From NCBI GenBank assembly GCA_034432795.1, contig DAOUBF010000078.1, forward strand, positions 141,464 to 205,463: a stretch of 64,000 nt of DNA, given 5' to 3'. The stretch comes from DAOUBF01 sp034432795. Lineage in GTDB: Bacteria; Chloroflexota; Anaerolineae; DSLN01. Under the pieces are notes generated by a model. The model was not told the DNA's origin, did not search any database, and was given only the letters and a program-made list of their open reading frames with translations. Positions 49,811 through 58,780 of this stretch are shown here, piece after piece (the first letter of the stretch is position 1; each line of letters begins with the position of its first letter). The translations under genes and the position numbers were made by a program.

Positions 49811-51451
49811 TCATAGCCTGGGCCCTGCCCGTACGACCTCCGGCGGGCAGCGGTCTTCAAACTTCTTGAAGTTGTCCACGAAGCGCGCCGCCAGTTCGCG
49901 ATACTTCTGCATATAGACCTCCTGGCTGGGCCAGGCCTGCGCCGGGTTGAGCACCTGCGCGGGGACACCTTCGCACTCCCTGGGCACCTGGAAGCCGAAC
50001 ACCGGATCGGTGGTGTACTCCACCCCCAACAGCTTCCCGCTCAGCGCCGCATTCAACAAGGCCCGCGTGGTGCCGATGCTGATGCGCTTGCCCACGCCAT
50101 ACGGCCCGCCAATCCAGCCGGTGTTCACCAGCCAGCAGGTCACGCCATAGCACAGCACCTTGCGCCGCAGCAGTTCCGCATAGACGGCGGGATGATGGAC
50201 CATGAAGGGGCCGCCAAAGCAGGTGCTGAAGGTGATCTCCGGCTCCTTGCCCAGCCCGGCCTCCGTCCCCGCCACCTTGGAGGTGTAGCCGGAGATGAAC
50301 TGGTAGAGGGCCTGCTCCGGCGTCAGCCGGGCGATCGGCGGCATCACGCCGGAGGCATCACAGGTGAGCAGGATGATGTTTTTGGGGTGGCCGGCGCGTT
50401 TCTCCAGGACCGCGTTCTCAATGTATTCCAGCGGGTAGGAGGCACGGGTGTTCTCGGTGCGGGAGTCATCATCCAGGTCAATCCGGCGCGTCACCGGATC
50501 ATAAATAACGTTCTCTAGAATCGTCCCAAACTTGCGCGTGCAGGCGTAAATCTGCGGCTCAGCGGTGGGCGAGAGATGGATCACCTTGGCGTAACAGCCG
50601 CCCTCAAAGTTGAAGATGCCGTTATCGCTCCAGCCGTGCTCATCGTCGCCGATCAGCCCGCGCTGGGGATCGGCAGAGAGCGTCGTCTTGCCGGTGCCGG
50701 AGAGGCCAAAGAAGAGCGCCACGTCGCCGTCCCTGCCTACGTTGGCCGAACAATGCATGGGCAGTACGCCTTCCAGGGGCAGTAGATAGTTCATGATGGT
50801 GAACACCGACTTCTTGATCTCGCCCGCATAGGCCGTGTTGCCGATAATGCACAGGCGCTGGTCAAAGTTCAGCACAATGAACGTCTCCGAGGCGGTGGCG
50901 TCCATCTGGGGCAGGCCCTTGAAGGAGGGGACGGCGATGACGGTGAATTCGGGGATGTGCCGCCGGTACTCCTCCGCGGTCTGCGGCAGGATGAACATGT
51001 TGCGGGCAAACAGGCTATGCCAGGCGTATTCGGTGATGATGCGCACCGGCATGCGGTAGTCCGGGTCGGCGCCGATGAAGCAATCCTGCACGAAGACGTC
51101 CCGCCCCTGGAGGAAGCCCTGCACCCGGCTGAACAGCTCATCAAACTTGTCCGGGCTGAAGGGCCGGTTATACTGGCCCCACCAGATATGCGCTTCGCTG
51201 GTGGGTTCGCGCACGATGAATTTGTCGCTGGCCGAACGCCCGGTGTGCTTGCCGGTGTTGACCACGAGAGGGCCTAGGTGCACCACCTTGCCCTCGGCGC
51301 GGAACACCACTTCCTCATATAGGGCCTCAGTGGGCAGGTTCCAATACACCTGGCCTGGATTGATCAGGCCGATGTGCTCCAGGCCGTAATCGCTTTTGAG
51401 CGCGGTGGCCTGCGGCTGTGCCGGCGTCTTGATGCCCAGGATGTTGTTCAT
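49811..51451 (-). CDS. pckA: Phosphoenolpyruvate carboxykinase (ATP)
   Basis: This 546-residue cytoplasmic enzyme converts oxaloacetate and ATP to phosphoenolpyruvate for gluconeogenesis. The kinase loops are complete: FFGLSGTGKTTLSADP (P-loop), LIGDDEHGWSDNGIFNFEGGCYAK (metal and oxaloacetate binding), NTGWIGGPYGVGKRISI and the substrate arginine region TGRSASDKFIV. Length 546 is slightly above average. It overlaps the upstream aminotransferase stop by four bases and is followed by the IF2B-like gene. Confidence 0.96.
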   Translation of the reverse strand: MNNILGIKTPAQPQATALKSDYGLEHIGLINPGQVYWNLPTEALYEEVVFRAEGKVVHLGPLVVNTGKHTGRSASDKFIVREPTSEAHIWWGQYNRPFSPDKFDELFSRVQGFLQGRDVFVQDCFIGADPDYRMPVRIITEYAWHSLFARNMFILPQTAEEYRRHIPEFTVIAVPSFKGLPQMDATASETFIVLNFDQRLCIIGNTAYAGEIKKSVFTIMNYLLPLEGVLPMHCSANVGRDGDVALFFGLSGTGKTTLSADPQRGLIGDDEHGWSDNGIFNFEGGCYAKVIHLSPTAEPQIYACTRKFGTILENVIYDPVTRRIDLDDDSRTENTRASYPLEYIENAVLEKRAGHPKNIILLTCDASGVMPPIARLTPEQALYQFISGYTSKVAGTEAGLGKEPEITFSTCFGGPFMVHHPAVYAELLRRKVLCYGVTCWLVNTGWIGGPYGVGKRISIGTTRALLNAALSGKLLGVEYTTDPVFGFQVPRECEGVPAQVLNPAQAWPSQEVYMQKYRELAARFVDNFKKFEDRCPPEVVRAGPRL

Positions 51452-52665
51452 AGCCAGTCCCTGACGACTCTCTTGTCACCGATGTAAATCTCTTTGGGCG
51501 CGTTGGGATCAAGCGCCCATTTGATCCGCGCAATCCCCTCGGTCACGTCTTTCACCGTCCCGGCGTAACTGAGCCGCAGATGCCCCTCCATGCCGAACTC
51601 CTTGCCGGGGACGGTGACCACGAGCGCCTTCTCCAGCAGGAAATTGGCCAGCCCCACCGAGTCGTTGCTGTAGGCGCGGAAATCCGGCAGGCAGTAGAAC
51701 GTGCCATCCGGCTTCGTCACCTTAACGCCCGTGAGAGAGCGCAGTTCCTGCAACATCACGTTGCGGTTGTTCTCTATCGTCAGGCGCAGGTTCTCTACCA
51801 CGCTCTGCAAGCCATTCAACGCGCCCTCGGCGGCGGCCTGCAAGAACGGCGAGGTGCACGAGGTGATCTGCCCCTGGACGTTCGTCATGATCTCCACCAG
51901 CTTGCGCGGAGCAATCGCCCAGCCGATGCGAAAGCCGGTCATCCCGTAGGTCTTAGAGACGCCATTGATGATGATCAGCCTGGAGGACTCAATATCCTTG
52001 TGCGTGTATGTGTAGGCCGAGGGCGCTTTCTTGCCGTCAAACACCAGCTTGTGATAGATGTCATCCATGATGAGATAAATGCCCCTGCGCTCGCAGAAGT
52101 CCACAATAGTGGCGATGAACTCCTCCGAGAACATCACGCCGGAGGGGTTGTTGGGGCTGTTGACGATGATGGCCTTGGTGGACGGGCTGACGGCGCGCTC
52201 AATGTCGGCCATACGGGGGTGGAAGCTGCCGTCCTCCGGGCGGACGATCACCGGCACCCCATAGACCATCTTGACCATCTCCGGATAGCTGACCCAGTAG
52301 GGGGCCAACAGGATGACCTCTTCCTGGGGGTTGAGGATCGTGTACAGCACATTGAAGATGGCCTGCTTGGCGCCCGCCGAGACGATCACGTTCTCCGGCG
52401 CCACCAGCTTGTCGTAGTTCTCCTCGGTGTAGCGAATGATCGCTTTCTTTAACGAGGGCAGGCCATCGGTGGGTGCGTACTTGATGTCGCCGGTGTTCAG
52501 TCGGGCGGCGGCGCTGAGCAGGGCGGCAATGGGGGCCTTGTTCTTCGGCTCGCCGATGCCTAAATGGATGACCGCTTCCCCCCGTTCCCTCAGCCGTGCA
52601 GCTTCCTCATTCAGCTTCAAGGTCGGCGACTCGGCGATGGATCGGGCCAGCGTGCTGATGCTCAT
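51448..52665 (-). CDS. Class I/II aminotransferase, probable aspartate aminotransferase
   Basis: A 405-residue fold-type I PLP enzyme. SPNNPSGVMF, DDIYHKLVF, INGVSKTYGMTGFRIGWA (with the PLP lysine in SKTYG) and the C-terminal RLSYAGT substrate arginine match group I-gamma aspartate aminotransferases. Supply of oxaloacetate from aspartate would feed pckA, which is translationally coupled to it by a four-base overlap. The two together make a short path from aspartate to phosphoenolpyruvate. Confidence 0.93.
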   Translation of the reverse strand: MSISTLARSIAESPTLKLNEEAARLRERGEAVIHLGIGEPKNKAPIAALLSAAARLNTGDIKYAPTDGLPSLKKAIIRYTEENYDKLVAPENVIVSAGAKQAIFNVLYTILNPQEEVILLAPYWVSYPEMVKMVYGVPVIVRPEDGSFHPRMADIERAVSPSTKAIIVNSPNNPSGVMFSEEFIATIVDFCERRGIYLIMDDIYHKLVFDGKKAPSAYTYTHKDIESSRLIIINGVSKTYGMTGFRIGWAIAPRKLVEIMTNVQGQITSCTSPFLQAAAEGALNGLQSVVENLRLTIENNRNVMLQELRSLTGVKVTKPDGTFYCLPDFRAYSNDSVGLANFLLEKALVVTVPGKEFGMEGHLRLSYAGTVKDVTEGIARIKWALDPNAPKEIYIGDKRVVRDWL

Positions 52666-52958
52666 AAGCAGGTCCTCTCGTGTCTATACTATTCTCTCCA
52701 ATTAGAGAAGGACGAAAGACGAAGGCCATTCGTCCTTCGCCTCTCGTCCACAGAACAGTATATAACGGAATCCGGGAGAGATCAATGGCCGGAAGACACA
52801 TCAGGGGGGTGACATTTGTCACCAGATGACGGAGGACGAAAGACGGAGGACGGAAAACGCATCATCCCCCTCCCCCCTTTGCGGGGGAGGGCTGGGGTGG
52901 GGGGAATAGCTATCCGTTCAATCCGTTCCCCGAATCCGTTGACAGCCCCCCTCACTGC
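52666..52958. repeat. Repeat-filled gap between the aminotransferase and hflX
   Basis: 293 bases with no gene: heptad repeats at 52707-52727 (GAAGGAC-GAAAGAC-GAAGGCC) with an inverted mate, four heptads at 52831-52858 (GGAGGAC-GAAAGAC-GGAGGAC-GGAAAAC), C/G-rich units at 52865-52905 and the CAATCCGTTCCC repeat at 52919-52947 shared with the dppD end. Confidence 0.8.
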
Positions 52959-54329
52959 CTAGCGTCCATCCTCAACGGGGTGTGGCTGGACCGAGATCAG
53001 GTAGGGCCTGAGCGTCGCCAGGAAGCGCACGGGGACGCGAGCGGTCAGCGTGATCGCCTCGCGGCCATGCTCCTCGCGCTCTACCACGCCCTGCTCATAC
53101 AGCCAGGAGAGCAATTGGCCCTGCTTATAAGGCAGGCGCACCTCCACCGGCACCAGGCTCTCAAACAGGACGCGCTCCACACAGGCCAGCAAGGCATCCA
53201 GGTTAATGCGCTTCTCCGCCGAGATGGGCACGGGGTTGGGGAAGCGGGCAGCCAGCGCGGCCAGCGCCCGATTCGCCAGCCCGCCTTCCAGCCGGTCAAT
53301 CTTGTTTAACGCCGTGACCATCGGCTTGTCGGCTGCGCCCAACTCGGCCAGCGTCTCCTCCACCGCCCGGCCTTGCTCAATGGCGTTGGGATGGGTCACG
53401 TCCATCACGTGCAATAGCAGATCGGCCTCGCTGATCTCCTCCAACGTGGCGCGGAAGGCGGCCACCAGCGTGGTGGGCAGCTTTTGGATGAAGCCGACGG
53501 TGTCCGTGAACAAGGCCACGCGCCCGGCGGGCAGGCGCACCCGCCGCGTCGTCGGGTCCAGGGTGGCAAAGAGCTGATCGGCGGTGAACACATGGGCGTG
53601 GGCCAGGGCATTGAGCAATGTGCTCTTGCCCGCGTTGGTGTAGCCCACGATGGCCACGACCGGCAGCGCCGCCCGGCGGCGTTGCGTGCGGTAGCGCTGG
53701 CGGTGGGCGCGCACCTCCTCCAGTTCGCGCTTGAGCTTGGTGATCCGCCGGCTGATCTCGCGCCGGTCCACCTCAAGCTGCGTTTCGCCGGGGCCGCGCA
53801 GGCCCACTCCGGCCACACCGCCCCGCCCCGCTGCACCGCCCGCCTGACGCGCCAGGTGCGTCCAGCGGCGCGTCAGGCGCGGCAGGCGATACTCGTATTG
53901 GGCCAGTTCCACCTGAAGCGCGCCCTCGCGCGTGTGCGCGTGCTGGGCGAAGATGTCCAGGATCAACGCGGTCCTGTCCAGAACCTGCACGTCATCGCCG
54001 AAGGCCTTCTCCAGTTCGCGCTGGTGGCGCGGAGAAAGCTCGTCATCAAAAATCACCACGTCGGCCTGCAGGTCCTCCACGAGGGCTTGCACCTCCTCTA
54101 CCTTGCCGGAGCCGATCAGCGTGGCCGGATCAATCTCCTGAATGCGTTGATAGGTCTGCCCGATGACCTCCAGGCCAGCGGTGCGGGCCAGTTGGGCCAG
54201 TTCGGCCAGCGAATCCTCCACCGAGAGCAGGTCTCGGTCCCCTTTGATCTCAATACCCACCAGAAACGCACGGGTAGGTTCGGCTTGTGTGGTCTCAATC
54301 AGTCGTGCGATGGTAACTCCCTCCTTCAC
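52959..54329 (-). CDS. hflX: GTPase HflX
   Basis: HflX binds the 50S subunit and splits stalled ribosomes. The N-terminal HflX domain has TLIGSGKVEEVQALV, VVIFDDELSPRHQRELEKAF and DRTALILDIFAQHAHTREG. A glycine-rich linker AGRGGVAGVGLRGPGETQLE follows. The G domain has GYTNAGKSTLLN (G1), DTVGFIQKLP (G3) and NKIDRL (G4). At 456 residues it has the usual length. It is isolated, with repeats upstream and downstream gaps, and no hfq is near. Confidence 0.95.
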   Translation of the reverse strand: MKEGVTIARLIETTQAEPTRAFLVGIEIKGDRDLLSVEDSLAELAQLARTAGLEVIGQTYQRIQEIDPATLIGSGKVEEVQALVEDLQADVVIFDDELSPRHQRELEKAFGDDVQVLDRTALILDIFAQHAHTREGALQVELAQYEYRLPRLTRRWTHLARQAGGAAGRGGVAGVGLRGPGETQLEVDRREISRRITKLKRELEEVRAHRQRYRTQRRRAALPVVAIVGYTNAGKSTLLNALAHAHVFTADQLFATLDPTTRRVRLPAGRVALFTDTVGFIQKLPTTLVAAFRATLEEISEADLLLHVMDVTHPNAIEQGRAVEETLAELGAADKPMVTALNKIDRLEGGLANRALAALAARFPNPVPISAEKRINLDALLACVERVLFESLVPVEVRLPYKQGQLLSWLYEQGVVEREEHGREAITLTARVPVRFLATLRPYLISVQPHPVEDGR

Positions 54330-54345
54330 GCTCCGCTTCTTCGCT

Positions 54346-55560
54346 TCACTTAGAATGAGATGGCTTCCCGGCAGTGGTGGCCTGCGTCAGCGGCTGGGCC
54401 ATCCAGGCCCGCAGCCGTTCCATCGCCTCGCGGATGCGCTCCGTGGCGATACCCAGCGAGATGCGGATGTACCCCTCCCCGCAGGCGCCGAAGACCGTGC
54501 CCGGCGTGAGCGAGACGCCCGTGTCCTCCAGCAAGCGAGAGGCGAACCCGGCAGAGGTCTGGCCGTCGGGGATGCGCGCCCAAACGTACATGGTCGCCTG
54601 GGGCACCCGCGCGGCCAGCCCCGCCGCCCGCAGGCCCTCTATCACAATGTCGCGCCGCTCGCGGTACACCGCATTGCGTGCCTGCAGCCAGCTCTGATCG
54701 CCGTTCAAGGCAGCCACCGCCGCCTCTTGAATAGAGATAAACAACGCTGTGTCAATATTGGACTTCAGCCGCGCCAGATGGCCGATGGCCTCGGCGTTGC
54801 CCACGACCATACCCACACGCCATCCCCCCATATTATACAACTTGGAGAGCGAATTGAATTCCACAGCCACCTCCTTGGCGCCGGGCACCTGCAAGATGCT
54901 GGGCGCGACGTAGCCATCAAAGGTGACATCGGCATACGGGTTATCATGGCACAGGAGCACATTGTGGCGGCGGGCAAAGTCCACCGCCTGCTCAAAGAAA
55001 GCCAGAGGCGCCAGACCGGTCGTGGGGTTGTTCGGATAGCTTAACCACAGCAGCTTGGCGCGGCGCAGCACCTCCGCCGGGACCGCCTCCAGATCGGGCA
55101 GGAAGTCGTTCTCCTCGCGCAAGGGCAGCGGATAAACCTCGCCACCGGCCAGGAGTGCCCCCATGCTGTACGTGGGATAGCCGGGGTCAGGCACCAACAC
55201 GACATCGCCCGGATCCACATAGGCCAGGGCGATGTTGAAGATGCCCTCCTTGGAACCGATCAGCGCCAGGGTTTCGCGCCCAGGTGCCAACTCCACCCCG
55301 AAGCGGCGGGCGTAGTATCCGGCGATGGCCTGATGCAATTCGGGAATGCCGCCATACGGCCCGTAGCCGTGACGGTCCGGTCGCGCTGCGGAACGGCTCA
55401 GCGCCTCAATGATGAAAGGCGCCGGTGGCAGGTCCGGGCTGCCAATGTCCAGGCGGATGACGTCACGGCCCTGGGCCTTGAGCGCAGCAATGCGCTGCGT
55501 GAGCGCAGCGAAGGCATAGGGCGGCATGGCGGTGAGACGGCGTGCTATCGGTGGTGTCAC
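54346..55560 (-). CDS. LL-diaminopimelate aminotransferase-like class I/II aminotransferase
   Basis: A 404-residue PLP enzyme: LDIGSPDLPP, GSKEGIFNIALAYVDPGDVVLVPDPGYPTY, SYPNNPTTGLAPL, CHDNPYADVTFDGY and FNSLSKLYNMGGWRVGMVVGN (PLP lysine in SKLYN). It fits the DapL-like group that also includes aminotransferases of Chloroflexota and cyanobacteria. If DapL, it transfers an amino group from glutamate directly to tetrahydrodipicolinate for lysine and peptidoglycan. Other dap genes are absent, so the substrate is uncertain. It lies 16 bases before hflX on the minus strand. Confidence 0.85.
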   Translation of the reverse strand: MTPPIARRLTAMPPYAFAALTQRIAALKAQGRDVIRLDIGSPDLPPAPFIIEALSRSAARPDRHGYGPYGGIPELHQAIAGYYARRFGVELAPGRETLALIGSKEGIFNIALAYVDPGDVVLVPDPGYPTYSMGALLAGGEVYPLPLREENDFLPDLEAVPAEVLRRAKLLWLSYPNNPTTGLAPLAFFEQAVDFARRHNVLLCHDNPYADVTFDGYVAPSILQVPGAKEVAVEFNSLSKLYNMGGWRVGMVVGNAEAIGHLARLKSNIDTALFISIQEAAVAALNGDQSWLQARNAVYRERRDIVIEGLRAAGLAARVPQATMYVWARIPDGQTSAGFASRLLEDTGVSLTPGTVFGACGEGYIRISLGIATERIREAMERLRAWMAQPLTQATTAGKPSHSK

Positions 55561-55586
55561 AATGGTTTGTCCTCCCCTGATGAGAT

Positions 55587-55622
55587 AAGGTATCTGAAAA
55601 GTCTAAGGTATCTGAAAAGTCT
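55587..55622. repeat. Perfect 18-bp tandem duplication
   Basis: AAGGTATCTGAAAAGTCT is repeated twice, head to tail, in the gap between the M28 peptidase and the aminotransferase. A TCATTCTG-type inverted repeat follows (about 55632-55715). Confidence 0.9.
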
Positions 55623-55721
55623 GATGATCGGTCATTCTGGGCGAGCACAGCGAGCGAAGAACCTCTCCTGTGTACGTGTTAAGAGATTCTTCGGCGCTTC
55701 GCGCCTCAGAATGGCATCCCT

Positions 55722-56681
55722 CTAAGGTGACCCCATTGGCGACGGTTGTTCCAGGAACGCTTTCAAAGTGCGCCCGACCCGCTCCAGGCTGGCCGGGCTG
55801 ACCTTATCGGCGGTATCCGCCGTCGTGTGCCAGTAAGGATAGTCAAAGTCAATGATGTCCACCGCCCGCAGACCCCGACGCAGAAACGGTGTGTGATCGT
55901 CAAGTATAGAATAGCCGGGGCGGTTGATGAAATACGCCCCGTAGCCCAGGCCCGCAGCCACCGCCCAGATGCGATCACGCACCTCCGGCGCCGAATTCTG
56001 CTCCAGGTAAAGCTGCTGGTCCGCATCCCCAACCATATCCACGATCACCACAAATTCCGGCGGCACGGTCAGGTGCTCGGCCATATAGCTTGAACCGACG
56101 ATCCATTCCCAGCCGTCCAGCCCACCCTGGTCCTCGGCGTCAAAGAAGGCCAGCCAGACCTGATAGGGGACGCGGCTCATATCCAGCGTGCGGGCGAGTT
56201 CCAGCAGGACGGCCACACCGCTGCCCCCGTCGTTCGCGCCCGGCACCGGCGCTGTCGGATGGGCCTGATCCCGATCGGCCTGGCGGCGCGTATCATAGTG
56301 CGCCCCCAGAATGACCACCGGCCCTGTCCCCTTGCGGGCAATCAGGTTGCGGATGGGCGTCTCCCGATATGTAAACGTCTGCTCCTCAACGGCCCAGCCC
56401 ACCTGTTCCAGCGTGGCCTTGATAGTGTCCCCTGTCAGGCGCAGCGCGGACGATCCCGGCGGCCTGGGGCCAAAAGCGACCTGGCGCAGCACATGCGCAT
56501 ATGCCTTCTCGCCGCTGAACGCCTGGGGCACGGAGGTGGGCGTCGCCAGCGGCGAGGGCGGCAGCGCAACGGTCGGGAGGACGCTTTGCGTGGGGATGAC
56601 AGGCGTCCTGCAGCCGATCAGAAGCAACGCAAGGAGCAGCAGGACAACAAGCTGCCCCTGTTGTTTTATAGGTTGCCTCAC
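55722..56681 (-). CDS. M28-family zinc peptidase, lipoprotein
   Basis: A 319-residue extracytoplasmic peptidase. VVLLLLALLLIGC is a lipoprotein signal with a good lipobox, followed by a Pro/Thr-rich linker. The M28 domain shows ILGAHYDTRRQ (His/Asp ligand), GANDGGSGVAVLLELA (bridging aspartate) and FDAEDQGGLDGWEWIVGS (catalytic and metal glutamate/aspartate), with a later HTPFLRRG histidine. Most members are aminopeptidases or glutaminyl cyclases; this one resembles the latter in size. The start overlaps the TrmFO stop by four bases. Confidence 0.9.
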   Translation of the reverse strand: MRQPIKQQGQLVVLLLLALLLIGCRTPVIPTQSVLPTVALPPSPLATPTSVPQAFSGEKAYAHVLRQVAFGPRPPGSSALRLTGDTIKATLEQVGWAVEEQTFTYRETPIRNLIARKGTGPVVILGAHYDTRRQADRDQAHPTAPVPGANDGGSGVAVLLELARTLDMSRVPYQVWLAFFDAEDQGGLDGWEWIVGSSYMAEHLTVPPEFVVIVDMVGDADQQLYLEQNSAPEVRDRIWAVAAGLGYGAYFINRPGYSILDDHTPFLRRGLRAVDIIDFDYPYWHTTADTADKVSPASLERVGRTLKAFLEQPSPMGSP

Positions 56682-58090
56682 CTGCCGACCCCCAGCGCCA
56701 TCGTCACGGGCGGCTGCACCCCAACCAGGATGCCTGTTTCAGCGATAAAAGCCTCCAACGCCCGCAGTGCCCGCTCACTGTAGGCGGCGTAGCGTTCGCG
56801 CTTATGGCGTGGCGGACGCTCCAGCGGCGGTAGCAGCCCGAAGTTGGCCTTCATCGGCTGGAAGCCCGCCGGGTCTGCGTGCGTGACGTAATGGCATAGC
56901 GCGCCCAGCATCGTCTCCAGCGGGAAGACCACAGGCGCCTCGCCGCGCAGCAGCCGGGCCGCGTTGATGCCGGCGACCAGGCCGGTGCCCGCGTTGCCCA
57001 CGTAACCCTCCACGCCGGTGATCTGCCCGGCGAAGAAGAGGTCATCGCGCCCGCGGAATTGCAACGTGGGCCGCAGCACCCTCGGCGCGTTCAGGAAGGT
57101 GTTCCGATGCATCTGGCCGTAGCGGGCAAACTCGGCATTTTCCAGGCCGGGGATCAGGCGGAACACGCGCTTCTGCTCCGACCATTTCAGGTTGGTCTGG
57201 AAGCCGACCATATTGTACAACGTCCCGGCCAGGTTATCGCGCCGCAGTTGCACCACCGCATATGGGCGGCGACCTGTGCGCGGGTCAATCAGCCCGATGG
57301 GGCGCATCGGCCCGAAGGCCAGGGCCTCGCGCCCCCGCGCCGCCAGCACCTCAATGGGCAGACAGCCCTCAAAGAAGCGGTCCGGCTCCAGCCCGCAGGC
57401 CGCCGCCGACACGCGCCCTTCGCTGATGTCGCGCTCAAAATCGCGCAATTCCATCCGCTCGGCGGCCAGCAGTTCATCCACGAAGCGCTCGTATTCCTCC
57501 CGCGATAGAGGACAATTCAGGTAATCGCCCGCCTCCTCGTGGCCACGACCGTAACGCGAGGCGCGGAAGGCGATGTCCAGGTTGATGCTGTCCAGATAGA
57601 CAATCGGCGCCATGGCGTCATAGAAGTACAGATACGCCGTCCCGGTCAATTGGGCTATCGCCTGGGCCAGGGCAGGCGAGGTGAGCGGCCCGCTGGCGAT
57701 CACCACAGGGCCGTCGGGTATCGCCGTCACCTCCTGGCGGATCAGGCGGATGCGCGGATGGCGCTCAATAGCCTCGGTCACGCGGGCGGCGAACGCCTCG
57801 CGGTCCACGGCCAGCGCCTCCCCAGCGGGCACGCGCGCGGCATCGGCGCAGGCGAGCACCAGCGAGCCGAGGCGGCGCAACTCCGCCTTGAGCAGCCCCG
57901 CCGCCCGGTCGGGCAGATCGGAGCCGAGCGAGTTGGAGCACACCAGTTCGGCCAGCCGGTCGGTGACATGGGCAGGCGTCATGCGCACGGGGCGCATCTC
58001 ATACAGGTCCACCTCAATGCCGCGCTCCGCCGCCTGCCAGGCCGCTTCCACGCCGGCCAATCCACCCCCGATAACGCTTAACCGTGTCAT
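56678..58090 (-). CDS. trmFO: tRNA (uracil-54-C5)-methyltransferase, folate-dependent
   Basis: TrmFO makes ribothymidine at position 54 of tRNA using methylenetetrahydrofolate and FAD. LSVIGGGLAGVEAAWQAAERG is the FAD site. ELVCSNSLGSD, YDAMAPIVYLDSINLD, YLNCPLSREEYERF, GPMRPIGLIDPRTG, VQLRRDNLAGTLYNMVGFQT and FFAGQITGVEGYV all match. Length 470 is usual for the family. It is upstream of the lipoprotein peptidase, with the next gene divergent. Confidence 0.96.
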   Translation of the reverse strand: MTRLSVIGGGLAGVEAAWQAAERGIEVDLYEMRPVRMTPAHVTDRLAELVCSNSLGSDLPDRAAGLLKAELRRLGSLVLACADAARVPAGEALAVDREAFAARVTEAIERHPRIRLIRQEVTAIPDGPVVIASGPLTSPALAQAIAQLTGTAYLYFYDAMAPIVYLDSINLDIAFRASRYGRGHEEAGDYLNCPLSREEYERFVDELLAAERMELRDFERDISEGRVSAAACGLEPDRFFEGCLPIEVLAARGREALAFGPMRPIGLIDPRTGRRPYAVVQLRRDNLAGTLYNMVGFQTNLKWSEQKRVFRLIPGLENAEFARYGQMHRNTFLNAPRVLRPTLQFRGRDDLFFAGQITGVEGYVGNAGTGLVAGINAARLLRGEAPVVFPLETMLGALCHYVTHADPAGFQPMKANFGLLPPLERPPRHKRERYAAYSERALRALEAFIAETGILVGVQPPVTMALGVGR

Positions 58091-58263
58091 CTCTGAAATA
58101 AGATTATCTCAACACCTCGGTTGTCATTCTGAGGGCGCGAAGCGCCCCAAGACAGGGCAAATACAGAGATGTTTCGCCGCTTCGCAGCTCAGCCTGACAG
58201 TGTTCAGAGTGTTTCTAAGTCCCCAGCCCCAATTGTACCATAGCTGCAGGCTCAATCAAAGGG

Positions 58264-58293
58264 GATTGTGCTTGCACGCATATGTGATATAAT
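58264..58293 (+). promoter_or_regulatory. Extended -10 promoter for the small DUF5679-like gene
   Basis: TGATATAAT (TATAAT at 58288-58293, with TG one base before it) is a strong extended -10. The -35 is weak (TTGTGC at 58266-58271). Transcription would begin near 58300, 258 bases before the start codon. Confidence 0.6.
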
Positions 58294-58299
58294 ACCCAC

Positions 58300-58536
58300 T
58301 GTTGGCGTTGGAGCACCCATCGCGTCCTGCGCCACCGCCCATCATCGTGGCTGCACGGTCATCACCGCGCACGTCCGACTGGGTATTTGAGTTTGCCAGT
58401 CGGCTGCCCCCCCGTGCCTGGGATGGCGTGTCAGGGTGGTGGTGGGCAGCGGCATTCCGGGGCCAGCGGTCGCCACACCGGGGAAGGCAACCGGCACGTC
58501 CCCACAGGCTAGGCCGGGGCGGCCACAACATACTAT
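58300..58536 (+). ncRNA. Candidate structured RNA leader
   Basis: The leader can pair its ends (GTTGGC near 58311 with GCCACAAC near 58530). It contains CCGACTGG/CCAGTCGG (8 bp, about 58374-58402) and GCTGCCC/GGGCAGC (about 58403-58450). No match to SRP, RNase P, 6S or a known riboswitch could be read. It may be a cis-regulatory RNA or only a long GC-rich leader. Confidence 0.4.
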
Positions 58537-58557
58537 GTGGGAAGGAGGCCCACGACC

Positions 58558-58710
58558 ATGGCAGAGCAAGCCTATTGCGTCAAAGAGAGGACCATGCGCG
58601 AGATGAAGAACCCGCAGGAGGTCACCACCAAGAACGGGCGCCGCATGCTGAAAGGGACGTGCGCGGTATGCGGCGCGCCCATGAACAAGTTCCTGCCAAT
58701 GAAGAAATAA
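58558..58710 (+). CDS. Small DUF5679-like zinc protein
   Basis: A 50-residue protein, MAEQAYCVKERTMREMKNPQ, then VTTKNGRRMLKGTCAVCGAP and MNKFLPMKK. It resembles DUF5679 proteins, in which CxxC near the N-terminus and CxxC near the C-terminus form a zinc ribbon. Here the second cysteine of the first pair is glutamate (CVKE), leaving three cysteines. GGAAGGAGG lies ten bases upstream of the ATG. The role is unknown. A 258-base leader and a strong downstream hairpin frame it as a single-gene unit. Confidence 0.8.
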   Translation: MAEQAYCVKERTMREMKNPQEVTTKNGRRMLKGTCAVCGAPMNKFLPMKK

Positions 58711-58744
58711 ACACAACTCTCAGCCTGTTACCCGCTAGCCCGCT

Positions 58745-58780
58745 CCCTCTCCTCTCTCCTGGCTGTGAGAGAGGAGAGGG
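58745..58780 (+). terminator. Strong hairpin after the DUF5679-like gene
   Basis: CCCTCTCCTCTCTC and GAGAGAGGAGAGGG form a perfect 14-bp stem with an 8-base loop, 35 bases after the stop. No T tract follows. Confidence 0.65.

Larger units (their letters stand above)
58091..58557. other. Divergent intergenic region with repeats and a long leader
   Basis: 58110-58205 holds a TCATTCTGAG...CAGCCTGACAGTG inverted repeat. From about 58300 a GC-rich untranslated stretch runs to the small DUF5679-like gene at 58558. No protein-coding frame in it is convincing. Confidence 0.6.

Noticed and set aside
58300..58536. SRP RNA, RNase P RNA, 6S RNA or a cobalamin riboswitch
   Set aside because: No GGAAGG...AGCAGC core of SRP RNA, no GAGGAAAGTCC of RNase P, and the CACACCGGGGAAGGC segment matches the cobalamin motif too loosely.
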